From: Microbotryum silenes-acaulis
Lineage: Eukaryota > Basidiomycota > Microbotryomycetes > Microbotryales > Microbotryaceae
Direction: 5' to 3'
DNA length: 64,000 nucleotides
NCBI GenBank assembly: GCA_003665825.1
Contig: QPFY01000009.1
Location: forward strand, 310,001 to 374,000
Shown: piece after piece, positions 55,401 through 64,000 of the stretch
How the letters are laid out: each line of letters opens with the position of its first letter
Numbering within the stretch: position 1 is the stretch's first letter
Notes under the pieces: model-generated
What the model saw: the letters and a program-made list of their open reading frames with translations, nothing else
Databases searched by the model: none
Told to the model about the DNA's origin: nothing
Position numbers and translations under genes: made by a program

Positions 55401-58400
55401 CCATCCGGATTGAACGAACGAGATCTAGAACCCCTTTCACGCAAGATGGTCCAAGTGACCAATACGATCTTGGGTACGACGCATTGCGCCTGCGAGAAGA
55501 AGCGTGATTGCGCTCTTCATTGGATGTGTCGAGGCGCAGCGGCGTCTTTACCTTTGAGCAAAGCGGCGTTAGCCAAACCGCGTGAACCATTCGCGATGAT
55601 TTTGCTCAATGCTTTAGGGAGCGGGCAAGCATTTCAGCAACAACCTAATGGAAAACTCGCAGTGGTTGGAGCTGGTGGGGCAGGGTATGGTGCGAATGCA
55701 GTAGGGGGGGACTTGGTGTTGGGTCCAGGGAAGCCGGGACGAAGGATGAAGAAACCCGATGTTGGACCTTTGTTAGGTCTAGTACGAGGATGGATCGTAC
55801 GACCTGCTCATTACCCTACGACAAATCGATATGGTCGAACCTCCTCGAACAAGAGTTCCATCTCGGATTTCCCTCCACCACCTCCTATGCCTCAATCACT
55901 TACGGTGTACGAAGATGAGGATCAAGATGAAGAGAGGGATCGGGGAGAGAGGGAGTCGATCGAGGCTTTGTCGGATTTGACGCACGAGTCAGAGTTGGAC
56001 AGTGGGACGGAATCGGAATTGAGCGCCGAGGAGGGGGACGTGGAGATGGGGAGTGTGGAGAAGGAAGAGGAGGATGACGAGGATGCGAATGATTCGTTCG
56101 TCACGGCCCATAATCGTGAGTTCAGCTGGTTGCTGTCGAGAAGTTTTCTGAGTTAGCGGGTCGCTGAGATCCTCATTTCGTATAATCACAGGCTCGATGG
56201 ATATCGACAATTCTCCCCGCTCAATCAAAGCAACTCACAATCGCAAGCCGGACCCACTGGACGGCGATCTGACCGACGACTCTGACCTGACAGAACCTCT
56301 ATCGAACCTTTCATCCGATGAATCCAACAATGACCTCGACGATGATCAGGAGGAAGACGAAGAGGAAGACGAACCGATTCGAGTACCCAGCCGCAAGACC
56401 AAAGTCATCCGCGAGAGCTGGCCGTCGAAGTCCGAGAAACGACGACCGGGGGGTAAACGCGTTGAGAAGCAGGAAGTGGCCGATAAGCGTGAACCCAAGA
56501 AAGGCGTCGATAAACTTTCGACGAAATCCAAGCGTGGATCTGCAAAGGAAGTCGAACGAAAGGTTCCGTCTTCGAAAGAGGTCGAGCGCAAGAAGAAGGA
56601 CGAGAAACAGAACAAGAAGGACAAGAAGCAAGGTCGTCAGCTTTCGCCTTCGTTCCCTGACGAGCCACGAGACCAAGGCACATTCGCCAAGGCTTCGGAG
56701 CCCCTACCGTTGTTCGATCAAGATGTCGAGGTTTACTCGGCTCGGGATGCACCTTTACCGACGGAGCAAGGCCCGTTCTGTAAGAGCAATCAACTTCATT
56801 GTTGTGAAGAGAGCACAGCACTGACTCTCATCCGTATTGTTTGACTCCGCCCAGCTCGAGTACCGCCCCCACCTCCACCGCGGGCTCGCTGGTCCGGCAC
56901 CTCAGAGTCCGCTGAAACGGCGATGCAGGTCGATCCGATCAAGGAAGCAACGCCACCACCTCCTCCCAAGGAGCCTACACCGCCGCCCAAAGTCCCGACT
57001 CCGCCGCCTCCCGTCCCGCGAGCGCGCTTGTCCCTCGCCGCGTATCGTCAGCGATTGGCACAGAAGCAGACGGAGCCAGTAACGCCTGTCGAGAATGCAG
57101 TCTCAACGCCTTTGACAGCAATGGTCCCACTGGTTTCGAGTCCGGCCGTAGAGACGGTCTCGTTGCTTTCCCCTGCCGTGGTGGCACGGCCGCTTCCTGA
57201 GGTTGGCGCAGCGGTGCACGCTACCGAGGAGGGGGAGCTGAACCCAGGCATGAGCTCGACTACGGGTGTGCCCGCCGCGGTCGCCGCCGCGTTCAATTCC
57301 TTGCGTCGCTCTTCGGGAGCTGGGGAAGAGCAAGATGCGCCGAGCCCGACGACGAGGTTACCACCGCCGCCGCCTCCTGCTGCTCCTTACTCGGTCGGCA
57401 ACTCCGAGGTGGCAATCTCGAACGCGCCCGCGCCCGTCTTCTCGCCTTCGCTCCCAGCAGGTGCTGAGCTGGCCACTACCCCCGCTACCTTGGCCCCAGC
57501 TTCTCGACCATCGTTCACGTCGGCAGAGGACATCCTCAAGAGCATCGGCGACTACTTTAGCAAACCGAACGCTCCTGCGCCTGCATTCGCATCGAGGTCA
57601 TCTGCTTTGGTGGCACAGCAGTCGCTTCTTCGAGTCGCGGCGGCTGTGTCCCCTTCGCCTCCCCCGCCACCACCAAGGCCTCTTGCTGTTCTGCCGTCAC
57701 CACCTGCTCCTCCGGCTCCATATGTGTCGCCTCCTCGTCGATCGCCCACACCAGAACGACCGATGCCGAGTTGGCGAACGAGCATTGGTGTGACCTCGGC
57801 CGTTGATCCATCTTCACCCGTCGTAGGGGCCTCAGGTGGTGCAGCATTAGGATTCGACATTTCGACGCCTGCCTCGTTCGAATCATCGCGGTATTCGCGC
57901 TTTGACGTACCTTCGACGACGTCCCGCTGGGGACCTGCCACGGCGTCAAGCTCGACACCAGGTCCTCCTCCACCACCTCCGCCGCCGCCGCCTCCTTTGT
58001 CGAGTCATCGATCCCGACCAAGTATCACAACGAGTGCGCCATCGCCTCCGTCGCCGCCACAACGATCGCCGTCAAGCTCATCGAATTTCCCACTCTCGTC
58101 ACGAGATGCTCCCAGCTCATCTCGCCCTGCCCCACCCACTCGTCCCTTCGACCTCGATTCCGTACCCACCGGTCCGCGAGCGATGAACAACAATGGCAGC
58201 TCCTTCCATACGCGAAATTGGTCCATCTCCCCCGCAGCGAGGGAAGCTCCTCTTCACCCTCCTCCCATTTCAGGATCAGGATCCGGGTCGGGGTCAAGTG
58301 ATAGACGAGTCAATGGTCCGACGTGGGCAGCGACTTCGACTTCTTCGTCGACGGGAGATTCAGGAGTACCTTATGGTGGTGGGTATAGGGGACGAGGTGG

Positions 58401-58503
58401 AGGCGGTGGCGGTTTTAATAATTCCCGTGGTGGATCGAGAGGTCGAGGTGGTCAGGTGTGGGTGCCGAGAGGGATGAGAGGGAGGGGAAGGGGGAGAGAT
58501 TGA
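52409..58503 (+). CDS. SET3: PHD finger and SET domain protein (SET3/MLL5-like)
   Basis: Chromatin protein. The yeast Set3 subunit of the SET3C histone deacetylase complex reads H3K4 methylation through its PHD finger. Four exons (52409-53267, 53347-56115, 56192-56779, 56855-58503) give 1954 aa. The PHD finger starts just after the first intron: CVCPYTADDGFTIQCDTCNVW, HAAC, CERC. The SET region lies near 54840-55360: HGLFAVNAISSGSFI, NQYDTLG, IDSRMFGNEIRFARSGCHPNA, GIFATADIGRREEIVLPWDW. This SET class is usually catalytically weak or dead; activity is not implied. The second half is acidic, then Lys-rich, then proline-rich, ending in an RGG-type tail. It is much longer than yeast Set3. All joins keep frame. 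Confidence 0.88.
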
Positions 58504-58759
58504 GAGGTGATATACTGCCTGTAGCATAGGAAGGGCAATGACGCTCTTTGACTTGAAGTACGATTGTGTGACTATGTTTGTGCTCGATCGCTTTGATTGC
58601 CAAACCGAGCGCCGAGACTGCAGCCTGTGCATGGGTCCGAGCTCAATTGCGACGACGCGCGGCCCTATCAGACTGCGCCCCCACTTTGCCCGCTGCCACA
58701 TCCTTGTCTCTTACACACCACCACCCTGCCGCTGTGCACTGCTTCAAACCTACATCACA

Positions 58760-60311
58760 ATGGTAAGCTCTTGGTCGTCTCGGTACAGCACATTGTGACC
58801 CCTCAGCGCTGACAAGTACCCCACACCTCCTTGTGCTGCTGTCACGGCTGCCGCGTCATCAACTCCTCCCAACGTTCATCCTCGCCCACCGCACCTCTCT
58901 TCCACCTCGCACCATCTACGCTCCTCAAATCTGAACAGAACAAATTCGTCGACCAATTCTCCCGCCTGCCCACTGCGACCTCTCGAGCGGCGTCAGCGTT
59001 GGAGCAAGAGACTCTGCCCGTCAACGGCGGTTACGCGTTGCCGATGGGTCGAGGGATCGAGAAGATGCCTATGCCCTCGTTCGATCTGCCGACTTTGCAA
59101 GATGTGGGTTTGATGGTCCGCTTGACGAGCTCGAAATTGTGTGTAGAGCTGACGCGGCGTTCGTCCCTACCCCGTCTTGCCTCGCGCGACTTGTCATCTT
59201 CCCTCGCTCTCTCTCTGTCCCTACCCTCAGCCAACCGCTTTCCTCCAATTACACACCGATGACTCGTCCGACCCTTCCTGCCGAATCAAGATCAACCACG
59301 GTACCACAACCTTGGCGTTCAGGTTCAAGGGAGGGATTATCGTTGCTGTTGATTCGAGGGCAACGGCTGGGTCTTACATCGGTCAGTTCTTTGGCACATC
59401 TCTCGGACGCGGGGTATGCTTCAATCTGAACAAGTTTCTTATTTGTACTCATAATAGCTTCGGGAACGGTCAAGAAGGTGATCGAGATCAACCCTTACCT
59501 GTTGGGAACAATGGCCGGTGGTGCAGGTCAGTTCAATCGACAGCTGATCACACCCCTTGTCGATTTGCTGACCTCTCTTTCCCTCATATCCCCTCTCAAC
59601 CCAGCCGACTGCCAATACTGGGAGACATACCTCGGTATTCAATGCCGCCTACACGAACTCCGTAATCGGGAACGTATCTCGGTCGCCGCCGCGAGCAAAT
59701 ACCTCAGCAACCTCGTCTACAGCTACAAAGGCATGGGCCTCAGCATGGTCAGTCGCTCGCCTTTATATGAAATGCACATTCAAAAAAGAGTTACTGGATC
59801 GCTTATGCGAAAGGTTGACCTCTGTGGGCGTGCGTAGGGTACTATGATTTGTGGATGGGACAAGACCGGGCCGGCGTTGTTCTACGTCGATTCGGATGGG
59901 ACAAGGTTGAAGGGCGATCTCTTCTCCGTCGGTTCCGGTTCTACGTTCGCTTGTCAGTACACCTGTTTCTTTGAAAGAGTGCTACTCCAAACGAACCCCA
60001 ATCGAAACTGATTTTCTCTTTTCAACCCAGACGGTGTGCTCGACCAAGGGTATCACTACGACCTTTCGGACGAAGACGCGCGCGAATTAGGCCTTCGTTC
60101 GATCTACGCCGCCGGTCATCGCGATGCCTTTTCAGGGAACACGGTGAACCTATTCCACGTCAAGGAGAATGGGTGGGAATTCGTGGAGAATGTTGATATC
60201 AATGAGTTGCATTATGATAGAGGTTATGGGTATGAACCGAGGATTGAGAAGGAACGATTGGCCAAGGAGGAGAATAAGACGCAGGCGGAGGTCGGCGCGG
60301 TCGGCGCATAG
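58760..60311 (+). CDS. PRE2: 20S proteasome subunit beta-5 (chymotrypsin-like)
   Basis: Catalytic core subunit of the 20S proteasome. It matures by cleavage before Thr in HG-TTTLAF, which is present and leaves the N-terminal nucleophile. Seven exons (58760-58762, 58939-59103, 59231-59381, 59458-59526, 59605-59747, 59838-59952, 60031-60311) give 308 aa. Conserved beta5 motifs are [17 protein letters not shown] (with the Asp and Lys-site context), [34 protein letters not shown] and GSGSTFAYGVLD. The propeptide begins [11 protein letters not shown]. The start is unusual: the first exon appears to be the ATG alone, followed by a 176-nt intron. No other in-frame ATG lies upstream of the propeptide before a stop. 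Confidence 0.9.
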
Positions 60312-60807
60312 GTGTTGGGGTGTTGGGTAGAGACGGGGTTCGATAGGATGTAACCATCATCGAATCAAGATTTTCAGTTTTGGGTCCCCGAGGAACAATC
60401 AGAGCGATGGATGAGATGGCATAATCGAGTACTAAGGAACCCTTTGAAGAAGAACGATCGAGCGTTGAAGGATTGCTGGAACTAGCTAGCTGATCGGATT
60501 CGGATACTCGGACTGTCGAGAATGAACTGAATTGCTCGATGGTATGCCGGGACAGAATGACAGCGATCTCTGTACAGTAGGGTAGTATGAAGCACGGCAG
60601 AGCTGCTCAATCGCGATCGAGCTCCTAAGCGCAGCAATGTCGCACCGGTGATAGTGGGATCAGAACAGCAGACTTCTATGCATATCGAATCGACCAAGCT
60701 GATTACAAAAACGATGAGACAAGCAAAGCTGTGACCCCGCTAAACGATGCGTAAACACTAGCTACAAGAAGGTACACGATACGAAATCTATTCAGGCGGT
60801 CACCTCT
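60312..60807. other. Convergent intergenic region
   Basis: 3' flanks of PRE2 and the MFS gene. No gene was seen. Confidence 0.5.
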
Positions 60808-62843
60808 TCACACGATCCCCTTCCACCATCCTTTCCACAACACGAACGTGATCGCCAACGCCAATACCTCACTAACCCCACTCAGGACAAAAATCTTTTC
60901 GAAGCATTGCCTACCCACGCACACGGCAATCCCCTCTTTCTCCCTCTGCAGATCCAATAGTACCCCAAATAGAGGCGTGAACAAGCTCGCACCGCAGGCC
61001 GAGAACAACGACAGCACGCCCCAGTTGCGTCCAAAATCCGAGATGGGGTAGACCGCTCGAACGATCGCCGGTGCGAGGGTGAAAACGAGTCCGTAGCACG
61101 ACCCTACCGAGATGGTCAAGATCCACAGACCCGAAGGTTCCGACAGCGACGAAGAGGCGTAGAAGAAGGACAAAGCGAGCACGACGCAGGATAGGACGAG
61201 GAAGAAGAGTCGCGAGACGCGAGGTGGTGGTCGGTCGTGGAATAAGAGCTGAATTCGACGCTTCCATGATCGAGGATGGATCGACGAAGCAGGTCGAGGG
61301 GAGCCGGGAGGCGAATCGTCGTCCGCTACGAGCGGCGCAGCGGCGTACGACAGCCAGTCCGACAAAAATCCAATCAAGAGCCGCGAGATGGTGTTGGCCG
61401 CCGACAAGATCTGGACGTGCAGTCTGCGCAACGCTAGGGCTCGAGTGTCGCTGGCACCCTTGACTGCCGGGGACGAGACGAGCGCGACCAAGATTGTCGA
61501 AGCCTTGGAACGCGAGCTCGACGACGATTCCTCGCCAAGGGTGTGGACGCCCAGCAGCGACTCGACGATTCCGCCCAAGGACGCCATGACCATTTCACAA
61601 GGGCCCTGAAGGGTTACTTTAATCGGATCAGTAAGGGTTCGACTTGAATAAGATATGAATACTCGACTTACAGTTGCCAAGAATATGACAGCTCCGAAGA
61701 GCCAAAAGGTGGGTGTACTCAACAGAGTGCTGAACGACTGACGCATGGGGGCTTTGTCGTCCCCGTCGTTCCTCACGAGATCTACGACCGTCGACGGGAG
61801 CAATCGAGTACGTTCGCTCGGCGTATCGCCCGAGTCTTCTTCGATCGAGCCCGTTCCCGAGTCTTGCACGGCAAGATTGACTTCTTCTTCGCAGGGGATC
61901 TCTTTCAACGTGAACGAGCTGTAGAGGTTGACGAGGAAGAGGAAGCCAGCAAGAAAAAGCAGCCATTTGCCAGGATCGAGTTCTTCATTGACGCCTTTGA
62001 CACGGGTCAGCTCGGAGGCTCGAGACGTGAAGTAAGGGGCCAAGGTCGAGAGGAAGAGAGGCGATAGTCCAAAGATCGAACACGGCAGTCCGATGGCTGT
62101 GTTGGAAAGGTCACGAAGTCAGTGCTGGCGCGAGGGGGAAGGGGACGACGCGAAAGAACGGACCTAGACCAGAGTGCCGAGATGGAGTCGACTTGGTCGC
62201 TGCTATGATGGCGGAAAAGTAGGACGCTGCGGTTCCAGCTCCTGCCAAGAAGTAGTAAGCGCAAAGGAACTGCGCGGCGCCGGCGACAAAGGAATGAGCA
62301 GGTCAAAGTCTGCGCAACTTTTCGGGAACTTTGGTCCCTCGAATGAGGAAGGAAACGCACGATCCATTGGCCTTGAGGCAACTCGATCCCCTCTCTGGCC
62401 ATCTTGGCCGAAACGAGGTATCTCGATCCCAACAATCCATAACCCAATCCGAACAAGCACGCCGCGGCGAATGAGGTCGCGCCGGGGCCTTTCCGGTCCG
62501 TCAAGGCGCCAAGTAGACCGGCGCTGACGTATTCACCGAGGATCGAGGCTGATGCGAGCGCGTTCGTTTGGGCCCCTGTGAGACCTAAGGTACGTGCGAG
62601 GGGTGGAGCGAACAATGGGAAGGTGAAGATGGCTTTGAGGGTGCAGATGAGCGCAGGAGGGGGGAGGAACACGTTCAAGTTGCAAGTGGGGGAAAGGTCA
62701 GCTCGCGCCGCCCAATCACCGATCCGACCGGTACGATGCTGAATAGATCGAAGACTGGACTTACATCCAGCAGTCAAGCAGTTGAGTATGACCGCAGTCG
62801 CACATAGGATCCGAGCCCGATGTCGCGTCGCATCGCGGGCCAT
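60808..62843 (-). CDS. MCH1: MFS transporter, MCH1-like
   Basis: Multi-pass plasma- or vacuolar-membrane transporter of the MCH1 (monocarboxylate-porter-like) group. The actual substrate is unknown; yeast Mch1 does not transport monocarboxylates. Exon 1 is 62843-62765 and exon 2 starts at 62632, giving GSIFTFPLFAPPLARTLGLT, a family hallmark. Further motifs are ASASILGEYVSAGLLGALTDRKGPG (MFS loop 2-3), the central GLPCSIFGLSP and FTLKEIPC, and the C-terminal VYPISDFGRNWGVLSLFSACG and FGVLLDLQREKEG. A long charged loop joins the two halves, with SSSSRSKAS and DDDSPPGSPRP inserts. About twelve hydrophobic segments can be counted. Introns inside 62100-62400 and near 61600-61670 are clear but I did not fix every base. 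Confidence 0.8.
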
Positions 62844-63331
62844 CGTCGACGAGAACTTGCCCCTTTCGGTTCACTAATTCACGTGACGACCCGGCCCCGG
62901 AGCCTTGTCAACGTTGCGGATCTGGACCCCCAACACCCAGGAACGCGTCACAGGTGCTCTGGGATCAAACTAAGTAGAGGCGGTGAACGTGACGACACGT
63001 GTGGGATGAGAGATGTGCCACCGAGTGCGCAGCGGCGTCCGAAGGCGTGCCAAGGCGCTGGGATGACGAACGGGGGGGCGAGTCAAGGCGAGTGTCATGC
63101 CGGTGGGGCCGGTGAGATCGGTGAGAACTGACCATTAGCAACAAATGTGAGTTAGCGCGGTCCGGTCAAATGGGAATTGCCCCGACTTCGCACGCGCGCA
63201 ACGCCTGCCAGCTGGCGACAGCTGGCGACTTCGGAGCTTCGCAGACCAGAACCAGACCGACTCGTCGTCGGCGATCAAGTCGACCTCTTTTATCTCTTGT
63301 CTCTTGCTCTACCCCATCACTTTCAGACATC
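62844..63331. promoter_or_regulatory. Divergent promoter MCH1/NOP2-like
   Basis: About 490 bp between two divergent ATGs. No gene is seen. It contains a direct repeat AGCTGGCGAC at about 63210-63228. Confidence 0.4.
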
Positions 63332-64000
63332 ATGGTCCGTAGCCGAGCATTACTCTGCCTGATGAACCTCGTTCTGACGATGAAACATGCTCCTCACTCC
63401 TCCACCAGGGTCGTCAAGCACGAACGAAGCAAGGCGATCCGACGCCTCTCGCAGGCTCTTCCGCTCATCCTCATTCCGGCGCGCACAAGGGCAAGCGCAA
63501 GGCCCTCCTGGAAGCCAAAGCAGCACGAGGAGAACCCACGTCGAGTAAGAGGGCCAAGGTCGACTCGCCTGCCAAGCTTGCCAAAGTCGCAGCGAAGAAG
63601 AAGGCTTCGGCTGCTTCGGGTAACCAGAACCGCACCGGGACGGGCAGGAAGCAGCAACAACAGGCGGGCGAGAGCGATGACGACGATGATGACATTAGGG
63701 GAATGCAGGACGAGGAGGTCGAAGAGGACGACGATGACGACGAGGACGTCGAGGAAGCCAAAGGGCTCGCAGCCGCTCGATCGTCAGTTGGTTGGCTTTT
63801 GAGAGTGACTCTGCGAGACGAACCTCCTGAGAGCTGATCGGTCCCTTCGCGTTCTCACAGTGCCCTCTTTAACGACGAGGATTTGAACCAACCCGGTATG
63901 GAAGTCGACCAAGACGAAGACGACGACGAAGAGTTCGATGCGGACCGAGCCGACGACACCGACGATGGCGAGGACGGAGCGATTGACGACGAGTTCGAAC
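63332..64000 (+). CDS. NOP2: Probable NOP2-type 25S rRNA methyltransferase, 5' part only
   Basis: Only the N-terminus is in the window. Exons are 63332-63334 (ATG alone), 63409-63782, and 63861 past the edge. The translation starts MGRQARTKQGDPTPL, then a Lys/Ala-rich basic stretch (KGKRKALLEAKAARGE, KRAKVDSPAKLAKVAAKKK), then long Asp/Glu runs with ALFNDEDLNQPG and DDEFE. This order (G-R-x-A-x-x-KQG start, basic, then acidic) is what nucleolar Nop2/NSUN1 proteins show before their methyltransferase domain. That domain would lie beyond 64000, so the name is tentative. Other nucleolar acidic proteins (for example Ebp2-like) are possible. Confidence 0.5.

Noticed and set aside
53097..56156. Frame read as a single 1019-aa protein
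   Set aside because: The first ~80 residues are out of the true frame and cross an intron (53268-53346); the rest is exon 2 of the SET3-like gene.
1..64000. CRISPR array or bacterial operon structure
   Set aside because: There is no spaced direct-repeat array; introns and gene content are fungal.

Overview
This window looks like nuclear DNA of a basidiomycete fungus, most likely a Pucciniomycotina/Microbotryomycetes-type yeast or smut relative. The evidence is dense genes on both strands, many short GT-AG introns (about 50-180 nt), GC-rich codon use, long Ser/Pro/Ala-rich low-complexity tails, and typical fungal housekeeping proteins. The lineage call is an inference from gene style; no rRNA marker is present. 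Exon boundaries below were read by eye. Where I list exon coordinates, the joined lengths are divisible by three.

Left part (1-13.9 kb): a polo-like kinase cut by the window edge, a 1147-aa RING-H2 protein, the 40S-biogenesis factor NOC4, and the spliceosomal DEAD-box helicase PRP5. NOC4 and PRP5 are divergent across a GC-rich promoter holding a run of 22 C. A 2.2-kb non-coding island (13.9-16.2 kb) follows and carries a perfect 84-bp inverted repeat. Next come an unknown multi-pass membrane protein, the osmosensor SHO1, a DAP1/MAPR haem-binding protein, a probable Edc1/PNRC-type decapping activator, an orphan possibly mitochondrial protein, and dynactin p62 (DCTN4).

Middle part (29.2-48.8 kb): an accessory block. 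Three tandem, same-strand pectin methylesterase (CE8) genes share an eight-exon layout with exons of 23, 28 and 41 nt. The first copy is broken by a full-length Ty1/copia retrotransposon in the opposite orientation, with a 5-bp target duplication, and has also lost a splice acceptor. The second and third copies look intact and secreted. Downstream lie a decayed Helitron N-terminal region and a Ty3/gypsy pol 3' remnant.

Right part (48.8-64 kb): core genes again. These are a mitochondrial PPR-like protein, a 1954-aa PHD+SET protein of the SET3 type with an RGG-rich tail, proteasome subunit beta5 (PRE2), an MCH1-type MFS transporter, and the start of a probable NOP2 rRNA methyltransferase.

Taken together, conserved housekeeping genes flank a mobile-element-rich island whose cargo is a plant-cell-wall-degrading gene cluster. 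No CRISPR array, rRNA or convincing tRNA gene was seen.
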